A stretch of DNA of 64,000 nt, from positions 47,269,309 to 47,333,308 of the forward strand of contig OZ038517.1 in assembly GCA_964036315.1 (NCBI GenBank), in the 5' to 3' direction. Origin of the DNA: Acanthosepion esculentum (taxonomy: Eukaryota; Mollusca; Cephalopoda; Sepiida; Sepiidae). Positions within the stretch are counted from its first letter, which is position 1. Every line of letters begins with the position of its first letter. Both the position numbers and the translations under genes were made by a program. Of the stretch, positions 50,600 through 60,855 are shown piece after piece. The notes beneath the pieces are model-generated. The model was given only the letters and a program-made list of their open reading frames with translations, did not search any database and was not told the DNA's origin.

Positions 50600-50880
50600 G
50601 AGTTTTTTTTTATATAGTTTCTCAACCCTTTGTGGGTTATTTAAAACCAAAACATATTTTGGATTGTAAGAATAATTTTTAAAAATTTATTTGCAATAAC
50701 ATATTTCACATAAAAATTCTACTATTTAACCCATAGCAGGATGAGATAGCTTTAATACCTTTTCCAAGGATATTTATGCATAAGTGAATTTAATGAACCC
50801 AACTGGAATTTGAACTCGGGTTTTCAATTTTTCATTCTGAGCTGCTATACATTACACCACTTGCATATCAATTTATGGGG
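50600..50880 (-). mobile_element. SINE-B2-type copy without 5S head
   Basis: In reverse: the 3' end TTTCTCAACCCTTTGTGGGT (complement of the SINE-B2 tail), the body AACCCATAGCAGGATGAG, and a tRNA-like head with B box in reverse (TGGAATTTGAACTCGGG, 50807-50823). The head ends near 50870 and no 5S-like sequence follows. Confidence 0.75.
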
Positions 50881-51890
50881 GTAGAGTGCTTAATATCGGA
50901 GATAGAGCCTTCATGGATATAGAGGGTGTGGATATCAACCATAGCCATTTAATTGGACAGATAAGAGCAGGACCATCTTTTTAAATTAGATTTTTCGTTT
51001 TTATCATTATCCTTATCAGTCTGATGACCGAGTGTGGCTGTAGGGTTGGTGTGCAGGAAAACACCTGATAAGTCCCTTCCACAGTCTGGGATGAAAGTCA
51101 GAGAGGCATTTGTCCTTGTATAGTCTGAATAGGGTAAGTAGGCCTGGAGGATCTCATCCATCTTCAGGTCAAACTATAGCTTTTGTCCTCCAACTTGAAG
51201 ATTTGCCTTTTTCACAGACATGTCGCAGTTGACTCCTTCCAAGGAACTCTCTGCACTGACAACTTCATTCTATGAAGTCAACCGCCCAGAGATGCCATGT
51301 CATATCATCACACTTGCTGCAGCCAGAGCTACAGAGCCCCTGTCTGCCTGATTTTGCTAGATGGCTGTTGCCCCTACAAGAAAGTTTAATCCTGCTTGGT
51401 GTCTAGCCACCCTCCTCACCTGAAAAGACTGGTGGGGGAACCAGTTTAGATGCCAATGTCCTGACTATGTGGCAGGTAGTACATGGTACCAGCAGCACTC
51501 GTAGAATGATCTGACATGTATGTGGCATCTGTCGGTCTCAAGAGACCCTGGATCTGTGCCCAAAGACTTATGCCTCAGCTGCTGATTGAGGCACAGCATC
51601 TGTTACGGCTGTACAGGCCCACACGGAAATGACAGTCTCGAGTGCAACAAATGCATATGAAGGGGCTCTCCCCTGATATCACTGTGTTGTTTTATTTCGG
51701 TCAAGTACACTTCTCCTTGGGAGTTATCCTCTGTTTCTCCGCTCTTTGCTCCAGCTTTGCTGTAAATCATGTCTCCAGCATGAGCAATGCTCTCCAGGGC
51801 AAGGACCTGGGCAGAGTGTTTTGAGAGATCAATGACTGCCCATGCAGCACGTCTCCCATCTCCATGTCATCGATGTTGTCCAAAGGCAAG
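50881..51890. other. Unassigned, GC-richer stretch
   Basis: About 1 kb of comparatively balanced base composition without repeats shared in the window. It contains only short open frames (51642-51824, 60 codons). 51180-51700 contains many TCC/CTG-rich words but no coding pattern I can identify. It may be an old, diverged transposon or host intronic sequence. Confidence 0.4.
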
Positions 51891-51892
51891 GT

Positions 51893-52200
51893 AGAGACAT
51901 GGCACAGTGGATAAAGGCGTTAGTTAGATCCAGTGACAGAACCCAAAGAGTGTGAGTTCAATACCTGGTTAAGGCAGTGGAGAACTTGGAGAGGGGAATT
52001 AACAGGAGATAACTGACATCCATTAGACATGGCATGTGGAACAAGAACAGTCTACCCCAGTGAGTGAAATGAAAGGTTCAGTTCGACACTCCAACCACCT
52101 GAAGAAGGCTGGAGTGTACAATGGCCGAAACGTTGTGATAAACATGATGACAAAGATGAGGACAATAGTCTGAATAATGTAAATAGCATAGATAAAAATA
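51893..52200 (+). mobile_element. SINE-A, full-length, plus strand (reference copy)
   Basis: Head with A box TGGCACAGTGG (51900-51910) and B box GAGTTCAATACC (51954-51965), linker with TAACTGACATCCATTAGACA, core CACCTGAAGAAGGCTGGAGT ... TGGCCGAAACGTTGTGATAA, and tail GATGAGGACAATAGTCTGAA. Length is about 305 bp. It is the only complete SINE-A here without an inverted partner. Pol III transcription is inferred from the boxes. Confidence 0.92.
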
Positions 52201-52401
52201 TATCTGTTTAAGATTTGTCAAAATAAATAAATACAAATATATTAAAATTAAAAAATTACTTTTCTAATAATTGCAGCTATAGGTAAGATGAGTGAGGTGA
52301 CTCATGAAGTCAGAAAGACTACAAATATCTACAGCTATTACCCATGAGGCAGTTGAGTGCATACTCCATTCCATGAGTCAGAGACACTACACTACAATCA
52401 G

Positions 52402-53190
52402 GATGGGTGTTGAAGTGCTCGGAATGAGAAACCTGAGAGCCAAGTTTAAATTCCAGTCAGGTTCATTACATTCATTTACGTGCAAATGCCCCTGGGAAAG
52501 GCATGAATCCATCTCTTCTCACACTAGTTATAGGTTGAATAACAGTACAGACTGGGCACTATAGCCTTTCTTGATGACCAGTCTACCGCAGAAAGAAATG
52601 GCAACCAACTGTGGGAAAATCTTCTGCCTAGTCTGTCATTCATCGAAAGAGATATGATTTCACAATCATGTATCATGTATGGCAATTTGCTGGCTTTATA
52701 TCTTCTTCTGTCGGCTATGATTTAGTCTTAAAGCCTTGGTTGGCAGCCAGTCTACTGGAGAAAGAGACATGATAGCGCAATTCTCTATCGCATCTAGCAC
52801 TTCATGATCTTTTTCCCTCAACTATAATTTCAATAACAGGACAGAATTGACCCTATAGCCTTGGTTGGTGGCTGGTCTATAGCAGTAAGTAATGGCAAAT
52901 TGCTGCGGGAAAATATGCCTCATCAGTCATTCATCGAAAGAGACATGATTGCCCAAGTGTGTATCACGTATGGTAATTTACTGGCTTTATCTCTTCTTCC
53001 CTCGGCTTCGATTTGAATAACAGGACAGACTGGGCCCTATATCCTTTGTTGTCGACCAGTTTACCGCAGAAAGAAATAGCGATCAACTGTGGGAAAATCT
53101 TCTGCCTCGTCAGTCATTCATCTAAAAGATACATGATTGCCCAAGCATATATCACGTATGGCACTAAACTGACTGACCAAAGAGGAGGGA
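52402..53190 (+). mobile_element. SINE-B1 with its tail region repeated about four times
   Basis: A tRNA-like head (GAATGAGAAACCTGAGAGCC, B-box-like AGTTTAAATTCCAG) and body are followed by four imperfect ~150-bp tail copies sharing ACAGACTGGGCCCTATA, CCAGTCTACCGCAGAAAG, TGTGGGAAAATCTTCTGCC and ACATGATTGCCCAAG. The array ends at a form of ATGGCACTAAACTGACTGAC, the SINE-B1 3' terminus. Confidence 0.8.
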
Positions 53191-53789
53191 CTGTTCTGCT
53201 TAAGCAAAATCAACAGTAAATCCTTCTCTGTAGAGTTGAACCACCAGTCTCCTGTACGTCAGACAAGAACACTTACCTTGTTACTATCAACAACTTATCT
53301 GTATAAAGCTTCAACAACAGGCGGCTTTCAATAATGTTTACTTGAAAGTGTGAACAAGAAAAGCTTTCAAATAAATCCCTTGCGGGATGTAGAGTGTTAT
53401 TATCTTGGATATTTAAACTCTGTGTGTGTTCTAAACAAGTCAGGCTATTCTTTGATATTCATTTGCATATTGGGTACGAAAAAGAAAAAAAAACAAAAAA
53501 AAAATGGAATCCATTAAAGAAAATAGAGACTTAATCAGTTGTTGTTGACTTCTATGTCATCATCTCTTAACCTGAAAATGGTAAGTACTGAGAAATCAAC
53601 CTGTAAGAAGCCCAAAGGATAAACATTGATGGATGTGTGACAGATGAGTGCTTCAGAATAAAAGAGAAGGAAAAGTTTTTCACCATTTGTTTTCTGCATT
53701 CCATAAGGATTTGTTAAGAATCAGTGCAACTATATCATAAAATTTAGAATAAGGAAGATATTGATATAAACACATTCATTGGCATAAGA
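53191..53789. other. No gene recognised
   Basis: Unassigned AT-rich sequence between SINE-B1 and the 85-bp array; A-runs at 53482-53502. Confidence 0.45.
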
Positions 53790-54565
53790 TGGAAGATAGA
53801 ATAAAAGTGGTAATAAAATAATAGTAATAATGAAGAGTGTATAAAGCCAGAGTGTTGGGATAAAAAGCAACAATAATAAGATGGAATAAAACTAGTAATA
53901 AAATAATAGTAATAATGAAGAGTTTATAGAGCCAGAATGTTGGGATAAAAAGCAACAATAATAAGATGGAATAAAACTAGTAATAAAATAATAGTAATAA
54001 TGAAGAGTGTATAGAGCCAGAGGGTTGGGATAAAAAGCAACAATAATAAGATGGAATAAAACTAGTAATAAAATAATAGTAATAATGAAGAGTGTATAGA
54101 GCCAGAATGTTGGGATAAAAAGCAACAATAATAAGATGGAATAAAACTAGTAATAAAATAATAGTAATAATGAAGAGTGTATAAAGCCAGAGTGTTGGGA
54201 TAAAAAGCAACAATAATAAGATGGAATAAAACTAGTAATAAAATAATAGTAATAATGAAGAGTGTATAGAGCCAGAGGGTTGGGATAAAAAGCAATAATA
54301 ATAAGATGGAATAAAACTAGTAATAAAATAATAGTAATAATGAAGAGTGTATAGCGTCAGAGTGTTGGCATAAAAAGCAATATTAATAAGATGGAATAAA
54401 ACTAGTAATAAAATAATAGTAATAATGAAGAGTGTATAGAGCCAGAATGTTGGAATAAAAAGCAACAATAATAAGATGGAATAAAACTAGTAATAAAATA
54501 ATAGTAATAATGAAGAGTGTATAGAGCCAGAGTGTTGGGATAAAAAGCAACAATAATACAGAATA
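53790..54565. repeat. 85-bp minisatellite (about 9 units)
   Basis: The unit contains AAACTAGTAATAAAATAATA, GTAATAATGAAGAGTGTATA and GAGCCAGAGTGTTGGGATAA. The 85-bp period is not a multiple of three, which is why the minus-strand open frames come in overlapping 77-79-codon steps. Units vary at AGAGTG / AGAATG / AGAGGG, forming an alternating pattern. Origin unknown. Confidence 0.96.
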
Positions 54566-55204
54566 AAACTATATAAAACAATCAGATGAACATCCTCATA
54601 CCTGTTGTTTTGATTATTCGATTTGCATCCGAGCGCATTCTCTTGTTTTCCTTGATGATTGATTTTTTCTTTTAACATTATTCTCATTATTGCATCCACT
54701 CTGCCATCTTTCTTGTTTTGATTCATTGGCTAAGAAACTCGCTAATCATTTTCAGGTGGAAGTGTGTGAAATCTTTTAATCTTTAAGGAGCTTTGAACAG
54801 AAATCCATCTCGTGAAAACAACTTTCTTTTAGACTAACAGAAGCGGCAAAGATCCGACTCGTGAATTATTTGATTTGGAATGGCATTGAGAGAGAGCCAG
54901 AAGTGGGGTGGAAATAAAAGAAGAAAGGGAAGTCAAAAACAAAGGAAAAAATTTATCTGCAGAAAGACTGAAAGTCGATTAACCAATTGTTGAAGATCAA
55001 GACGATGAAGATATTAGTTCAAATAATGACTTCAGTATAATTAGGACTAAGAACTGGAAAACACCGTTTTAGAATAACTGTCACTATTTTTAATTAACCT
55101 GATCAGCCTGTAAGTCATTATAATTGTTTAATTTGCAGCAGTCTTGGCCAAATTGCTGAAAATCTTTAGCTGTGCTGATAATGTCTGTATTTTTTAGATG
55201 AGGT
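54566..55204. other. No gene recognised
   Basis: Unassigned; the minus-strand open frame 54487-54726 runs out of the minisatellite and has no independent support. Confidence 0.45.
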
Positions 55205-55505
55205 ATTATGTACACTAATGTTCGGATTATTGTCCCCACCTTTGTCGCCATATTAATCACAACGTTTCGGCTGTTGTACACTCTGGCCTTTTTCAGTTGG
55301 TTGGAATGTCGAACTGAACCCTTTATTTCGCTCACTGGGGTAGACTGTTCTAGTTCCATGCGCCATGTCTAATGGATGTAAGTTATCTTCTGTTAACTCC
55401 CCTCTCAAAGTTCACCACCATAACCAGGTATTGAACTGACACTCTTTACGTTCTGTCACTGGATTTAACTAATGCCTTTATCCACTGTGCCATGTGTCCT
55501 TGAAG
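55205..55505 (-). mobile_element. SINE-A, full-length, minus strand
   Basis: Tail (complement of GACAATAATCCGAACATTAG), core with GGCC-type stem partly changed (AAAAAGGCCAGAGTGTACAA on the minus strand), linker, and head with both boxes in reverse. The head faces the PLE piece at 55640-56011 and, beyond it, the plus-strand SINE-A at 56012. Confidence 0.87.
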
Positions 55506-55639
55506 ACATCTGCGTATGGATTTCTGTTATTATAAACGTAATGTCTTCTTCAACCTTTTTTACCAGTGCTCATATTGCAATTTTTGCTGTTATCATTACA
55601 TGTTTTTTTACAAAGTTCATATTATAATTTTTGTTGTTA

Positions 55640-56011
55640 TTATCACTTTTCTCTGGCACTCCTTATTACTGGTTCCCATATTGTATTCGTTTCTATGCTT
55701 GGTCGGCTCAGGAGATTTTTGTGGCCTAGAATATGTGCTGATTCCTTAAGTTTATGAATTTTCCAATGATGTTCTATGTCTATGATCTCAACCTGATCCC
55801 ACAGAGGGTGGTGATCTCCCTTTTCTCTCCATATGTGGTCAGCGACGCCTGATTTTTCCACTTCCCCTCGTGTTACAGCATTCTGGTGTTCTTGAAGCCT
55901 AACCTAGAGGAGAACATGACTAAGGACTATGCATACTCTATCCCGTGCAGCTGCATAAAGGCTTCAAGAACACCAGAAAGCTGTAACACAAGGAGAAGTG
56001 GAAAAATCAGG
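55640..56011 (-). pseudogene. PLE endonuclease fragment with a 53-bp inverted duplication
   Basis: The minus strand encodes EKSGVADHIWREKGDHHPLW, DQVEIIDIEHHWKIHKLKES, AHILGHKNLLSRPSIETNTI and WEP, the C-terminal part of a PLE GIY-YIG endonuclease of a different subgroup from that at 3-4 kb. On the plus strand near 55930 YAYSIPCSCIK is the upstream Cys motif of the same domain. Arms 55848-55900 and 55959-56011 are inverted copies with three differences over 53 bases and a 58-bp spacer, so the element is folded back on itself. No catalytic core remains. Confidence 0.77.
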
Positions 56012-56195
56012 TAACTGACATCCATTAGACATGGCACGTGGAACTAGAACAGTCTACCCCAGTGAGCAAAATAAAAGGTTCAGTTCGACATTCCAACCAC
56101 CTGAAGAAGGCCGGAGTGTACAACAGCTGAAACATTGTGATAAACATGGCGACAAAGATGAGGACAATAGTCCAAATAATGTAAATAGTGTTAAT
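56012..56195 (+). mobile_element. SINE-A, headless, plus strand
   Basis: It starts in the linker (TAACTGACATCCATTAGACA), followed by GGTTCAGTTCGACATTCC, CACCTGAAGAAGGCCGGAGT, AGCTGAAACATTGTGATAAA and the tail to GTAAATAGTGT. With the copy at 55205-55505 it flanks the PLE foldback symmetrically, tails outward. Confidence 0.87.
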
Positions 56196-56629
56196 TGATA
56201 ATATCTCAAAAGTCATTGAAATTCAGGTATGACAAGTTGATTTCATATGAAAATAAATTGATTTCTCTTTCAAATGATACCAAACTTAGCCTCCTTGGTC
56301 TTACTGGTTATGAGATATGGAATTCAAAATGTTAACCATTAACAACGATCTTAATGGACCTATTTTTTAGGAAGGACTTGATAATTGTGAAAACTCTTCC
56401 AGAAATTCCATTGCTGGAATGCTTGAGTAGCAATGCCCCCTGCTTACACCTTAGCAAAAGGTCTTCAATACACCTAAGGCATTAACACTCATGATGAATT
56501 TACTGTCAAGTGCCTCTCTGATTCTGTGTGTAATGACAGCATATCAGCAGTGGATCAAGAATAGTGAAATCTATACTGTTTGTTACTCAGGATATTGCCT
56601 CTGTTGAGATGACTAATAACCTTCTTGCT
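56196..56629. other. No gene recognised
   Basis: Unassigned. Some of it may be upstream LINE-C reverse-transcriptase sequence too diverged to read. Confidence 0.35.
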
Positions 56630-57660
56630 CATCATAGACTTAAAGAGACTCGCACCTGACCGCAAGTGGAACTTGTACATACATGTCATCACTAAAGATG
56701 CTGATAAAATGATTGGCTCCCTACCAGAATCCATGTGCTATTCCCTACTTTTACAAGAGCAAGATCAGGTCGACAATGAAGTACTGTTGTCATATTTGGA
56801 TAGGAGCTGCCCAGACCACACTTTCCAGCTTTGATAATATCAAAAAGTGTTTTCAAGTCCTTATGGGTGACAAAACCAATTTTCCACTTTCAACCTCACC
56901 CTCAGTCGGAATGTGGCAAACCTCTCTCTGTTCTGTTGCTATTTTCTTGGAAAGTGCTCAGACAAACTATATTCCTTGTTTCCGCCAGGCTTAACCTTCA
57001 CAACAAGGACCCGCCATGCTACTTATATTGTAGCAAGCAACCCACATTCCCTCCATATTCCATTGGTGAGAAGTCCGCTACAGTTCAAAAGTTTGAGGCC
57101 ACCTCTGGTAATTTTTTTAAATTGGCCCAAATAGTAGTTGATTTATACTTTAAATAAGAGAAAATTGTTATAAAAAGAGTGCAACATGATTTTTTTATTA
57201 GAAATTATATTGACAAAAAGATAAAAAGCATTTTATGATAAAATTTTGCTCTCGTCAAAATATCCTCCTTTAGCCTTGATTACTGCAGCACAAATTTTTG
57301 GCATTTGTTGCAAAAGTTTCTCAAAGTATAAGTTTGATAATTGATTATTTTTCAATGACTCTAAGAGCTCTTTTACATTTTTTTTCACTCTTCTGTCAAG
57401 TTCATCCCATGATAATTCTGGGGGTGGCTTCAAACTTTTGAACTGTAGTGGAAGTTTCACTCAATCAGCTTCTTCCTCTGAGCCACTTCTCTGTAGAACT
57501 GACCATAAAGATCACTGCAATCTTAACCTGTTCAAGTCTAGGGCTAAACGTTACCTTCCCCTCCTATACCTACAAACTACCTCCTAGCATAACCTTCTAC
57601 CTTGAGTGTCCCCTGGGCCTTGTACAGGGTGAACCTTACTGTGAAAAAAAAAAAGAGTTT
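56630..57660 (+). pseudogene. LINE-C fragment with A-run, split by a Tc1-type MITE
   Basis: Broken frames give RLKETRT, SLPESMCYSLLLQ, LRQTIFLVSARLNLHNKDPP (shifted from the ELxSLVPP region), then TFTTRTRHATYIVASNPHSL and HIPLVRSPLQ up to 57080. After the 365-bp insertion it resumes with FTQSASSSEPL and NLNLFKSRAKRYLPLLYLQT, the last block of the protein. A 3' UTR with GGTGAACCTTACTGTG and an A-run at 57642-57653 ends the copy. It is the same subfamily as 2041-2495. Confidence 0.82.
57081..57445 (-). mobile_element. 365-bp Tc1-type nonautonomous element in LINE-C
   Basis: The inverted ends CAGTTCAAAAGTTTGAGGCC and (reversed right end) CAGTTCAAAAGTTTGAAGCC differ by one base, with TA target duplications at 57079-57080 and 57446-57447. 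The minus strand keeps a 75-codon tail of a Tc1 transposase (SWDELDRRVKKNVKELLES; LLQQMPKICAAVIKAKGGY), so it is an internal-deletion derivative of an autonomous element. Confidence 0.93.
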
Positions 57661-57796
57661 GCCATTGACATTAAGGAGGCTGAGGGGTCAATATTGTGAT
57701 GGGGTGAATGCTCTCCCAGAAACATTATTGACAACTCCTGGAGTGCCCAAAAAAAGGAAGGTCTGCATTAGCATACAGTAGTTTTTTTTATGTATA

Positions 57797-58074
57797 TGTC
57801 ATATTCCATGCTAATAGGAATATGGAATGGACAAACACGGTGGATAAATAGTAACAGGTTTATTGCAGAAATCAGTACAACAAGCAAGGAAGTAATAGTT
57901 ATGCACATGGTCGTCGCAAGTCAGTACAGTTAGGTGCGTGCTGCTATCGGAAGGCCACTGGTTCTCGCAGATACCAGCTCGACTCTCCTGTCTGCTGTCC
58001 TAACAGATATTTATAGTTGGTTACCACCTATAGTGCCACCACTCATGGGGGTGGCAGGTTATTCCATTACATCA
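57797..58074 (-). mobile_element. Short solo LTR, 278 bp
   Basis: On the minus strand it begins TGATGTAATGGAATAACCTG and ends GAATATGACA, the same termini as the LTR at 44540-45295. CAATAAACCTGTTAC supplies the polyadenylation signal and TATAAATATCTGTTAGG a TATA-like site. The flanks GTATA (57792-57796) and GGATA (58075-58079) agree in four of five bases and are probably a mutated target duplication. It lacks the ~480-bp central part of the long form. LINE-A begins right after it. Confidence 0.88.
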
Positions 58075-58079
58075 GGATA

Positions 58080-58400
58080 TCACCCCAAACAAGACAGGAG
58101 TGCAACTAGCATGCTAGGGGTTACAGAGAGCGAGAGTAAAGTGTTTAGGGAAAGGATAAAGAGAAGGACGAGGATCAAGATCAAGGCATCAGAAGATGTC
58201 GATTGACATTATATTTGAAGATTGTAGCTACCAGGGAAGCAAGTAAGAGGAAGGGAGTTCCACTGATGGGAAGTACAAGATGAGAAGCTGTTGGAGTAGA
58301 AGAGACAGCTACATTTAAACATTTTGACAGTGAAAGGGTGGGACTGAGATGCCAACCTAGTAGCACGCTTAAATTCAGGCAGTTTGGTCACCAGGGAAGA
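58080..58400 (-). repeat. LINE-A 3' part
   Basis: ATCACCCCAAACAAGACAGG, the 3' UTR block with AGGATAAAGAGAAGGACGAG (one 84-bp-type unit, diverged), then the complement of HQWNSLPLTCFPGSYNLQI and EFKRATRLASQSHPFTVKMF. It stops at about 58400 near the complement of TKLPEF. Confidence 0.87.
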
Positions 58401-58734
58401 TTAAATTTGGTATGTTATTATGTACTTTGTGCAGTGTGCTTGCAATGAAATCTTAGTTTCGAGAAATGGAGCATATATTTCACATGAATGTTGTTTTTTT
58501 TTTATATTTCTTCATTGCAGTTACTGAGTTATCAGTTTTTTGTTTCAAACCTGTTTTTGCAAACTTGATGCTCATTCTGTAATTATAATTTTTAATTGCA
58601 ACATAATGTTTAGTGGATTTTCTGTAAGCAGGCTAATAATTTAAAACTTTGAAGAACATTGTAAAATTCATAAAACTGTGGCCACACATTCATAGAAAAT
58701 GTCACAAGAGTGACATATATTTTTTGGTTTTTAA
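58401..58734. other. No gene recognised
   Basis: Unassigned AT-rich sequence between two LINE-A copies; T-run at 58493-58503. Confidence 0.45.
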
Positions 58735-59290
58735 GCAAGGCAATAAAGCCACTAAGATGCAAGAGGTTATTGAGTATGAAAGAGTATGAGAAAGAGAAAA
58801 ACATTATCAAGAAGTGAGAACCATGAAAGAACAAAAATTAAAAAGACAGAAGATAACGATTGATATAGCATCTAAATTTTTGAAGATCAAATCTGACTGA
58901 AAAGCAATAAGCCAGAAGAGAGTTCCCCATGTGAGAAGTGCAAGAGAAGAAACTGTTAACATAGAACTTACGGTTACATCTAGCTATATCAATTGTAAAA
59001 AATGCTGAGATCTTTCAGCCTATCTAGGATTACACTTAAATTCATAAAGTCTAGGTACCATAGACGAGAGTTCATCAGAACAATTACCATGCAATTATTT
59101 ATAGAAATGACAGAAGGAAGCTACATTATGACAGTGGGGAAGTGAATGAAGCAGAGATGCCAGGACAGGATGAATGACATTGCAGATTCTTCTCTGGATT
59201 TTATCAAGGATCTCTAAATATATATACCAGGCACACCAGACCAAAATCGGCAGCAATACTCAAAGCATGGATGAATGGTAGACTTATAAA
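58735..59290 (-). repeat. LINE-A 3' part
   Basis: AAGCAAGGCAATAAAGCCAC (3' end without the usual ATTTCACCCC), then the complement of the C-terminal codons (GAAGTGCAAGAGAAGAAACT; AACAATTACCATGCAATTAT) to GATGCCAGGACAGGATGAAT and AATCGGCAGCAATACTCAAA near 59250. It belongs to the same subgroup as the copies at 27815 and 28597. Confidence 0.85.
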
Positions 59291-59429
59291 TTTGTAAGAT
59301 TAGGGTGAGGAAAATTGTCTAGCATGACTCAGTGAACCAACTTTCTGAGCATCAAACATAGCAATTATATTTGATTTTCAGCTTAGCATCTGTCTATAAC
59401 AAAATACTTTAGCATATCGGAAGAAAACA

Positions 59430-60230
59430 ATACATGGTTATTAGCAAAAGGAAGAGCCCAACATGCAAATTAAAAATTGGAGATACCAAAATCAAACAAG
59501 TACGACATTTTAAATGTCTGGGAAGTGTTTTAACAGAGGACAGAAAGTGTGACATTGAAATTCAAAGGTGCAGTGAAACTTCAAATGATGCTTTCCAAAA
59601 CCCAGCAAAGTATGAAGAAAGAGAAAAATTTCATTAGAAACAAGAAAAAGAGTACGAAAATGCTACATAATATCAGTCCTATTATTTGGTAGTAAATGCT
59701 GGACAATCTACTCACAGATGAAGAAGAGACTTAAAGAAATATAAACAAAGACTACTGAACTGTTATGTATATCATTTCTCCTATATGGCAGTGAATGCTG
59801 GACAATCTCCTCAAAGATGAAGAAGAGACTTGAAGCAACAGAAACAAAGAAAAAGAGTACTGAACAGTTACGTAATATCAGTCCTCCTATATGGCAGTGA
59901 ATGCTGGACAATCTCCTCACAGATGAAGAATAGACTTGAAGCAACAGCAACAAAGAAAAGAGTACTGAACTGTTACGTAATATCAGTCCTCCTATATGGC
60001 AGTGAATGCTGGACAATCTCCTCACAGATGAAGAATAGGCTTGAAGCAACAGCAACAAAGAAAAGTGTACTGAACTGTTACGTAATATCAGTCCTCCTAT
60101 ATGGCAGTGAATGCTGGACAATCTCCTCAAAGATGAAGAAGAGACTTGAAGCAGCAGAAATGTTATTCAAAAGAAGGATACTGAGAATACAACAAAAAGG
60201 TCACTTACATTTTAGATTAGGAAGAGATAT
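59430..60230 (+). pseudogene. LINE-B fragment with a second 105-bp amplification
   Basis: The open frame 59434-59637 reads MVISKRKSPTCKLKIGDTKI, KQVRHFKCLGSVLTEDRKCD and IEIQRCSETSNDAFQNPAKY, the LINE-B segment just upstream of the array seen at 12.7 kb (the LGS/EDGK motif follows the palm in this LINE class). About 4.5 units of the 105-bp repeat follow (59680-60160), then LFKRRILRIQQKGHLHFRLG. In the 105-bp units CYVISVLLYGSECWTISSQM is intact. The element is interrupted at about 60230 by SINE-B2 and resumes at 60620. Confidence 0.9.
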
Positions 60231-60607
60231 TGATTGGTTGATTTGTTTTTTATGGCTTATCAACCTTTTGCAGGTTATTTAAAGCCAGAAACTATGTTTA
60301 GATTGTAATCATTTTTTGAAGATAATATTGATTTACTGATATAATTCTTATTAATTAACCCATAGCTGGGAGGAGAAGAGGCGGATTCTTTTTTTTCCTC
60401 CAAGTGTAATTGTGCAGAAGTGAATATAACAAGAAACCAACTTCAATTGGAACTCAGCTCTCCTAGCTTTAATTTTGAGCTGTTACCCACCTGCACATCC
60501 TGATATTCCTAAAGGGTCATCCATCTTGGTACTGACTAGGGTGGATGTTGCTTACCTTCAGTGATCATATGAAAGTTGTCGTTTCAACGTGATATGGCAG
60601 TAAACCC
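60231..60607 (-). mobile_element. SINE-B2: 5S rRNA + tRNA chimeric SINE, second copy
   Basis: In reverse order: 3' end TTTTTTATGGCTTATCAACC (60246-60265), body AACCCATAGCTGGGAGGAGA, tRNA-like head with B box reversed (CTTCAATTGGAACTCAGC, ~60441-60458), and a nearly complete 5S rRNA at 60493-60607. On the minus strand the 5S part shows GTTTACTGCCATATCACGTT, GATCACTGAAGGTAAGCAAC, CCTAGTCAGTACCAAGATGG and GGAATATCAGGATGTGCAGG, colinear with 5S from near its 5' end. It sits inside LINE-B. Confidence 0.9.
60493..60607 (-). ncRNA. 5S rRNA-derived head of SINE-B2, near full-length
   Basis: About 115 bases align to 5S rRNA with a handful of substitutions. It is more complete than the 5S part at 12126-12213 and shows that the element started from an entire 5S sequence. 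It continues without a break into the tRNA-like part. Confidence 0.88.
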
Positions 60608-60619
60608 AGGAGGCTTAGC

Positions 60620-60855
60620 ATCTGAAAGAGGCAGTTGAAATTTTTAGGTTTCATAATGAAAAAAAGAAGGCTTGGAAAATTTGATACTTACAGGACCGAT
60701 TGAAGGATAGAATAGACAGCGGAAAAACAACACATAACTTACCGAGCAAACTTGTGTAAATGGATGTCAGAACAAGATTTAGGAAAGATAAGAAAAAGAC
60801 AAAAATTTATTAAGAGCAACAAAGTACAGGATATTGTGGAGAGCCAGGATCGACT
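60620..60855 (+). pseudogene. LINE-B C-terminal fragment (continuation)
   Basis: Continues the LINE-B frame interrupted at 60230: GGCAGTTGAAATTTTTAGGT (QLKFLG), AAGGCTTGGAAAATTTGATA (GLENL), then the regions of EGKRDRGKQ and KWMxEQDLGKIRKRQKFIKS, ending near GGATATTGTGGAGAGCCAGG (LWRAM). Several frameshifts are present. Confidence 0.83.

Noticed and set aside
51000..51170. Hammerhead core at CAGTCTGATGACCGAGTGTG
   Set aside because: CTGATGA is present, but no GAAA follows a complementary stem II and no stem I pairing was found.
51893..51970. Genuine tRNA gene at the A/B boxes of SINE-A
   Set aside because: The boxes are present but the cloverleaf arms do not close and the same head recurs in every SINE-A copy.
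53790..54565. Series of overlapping ~78-codon minus-strand ORFs as a gene family
   Set aside because: They are register shifts through an 85-bp array, not separate genes.
55516..55749. Cys/Phe/Tyr-rich 77-codon open frame
   Set aside because: It has a low-complexity T-rich composition and overlaps the PLE endonuclease coding on the other strand.
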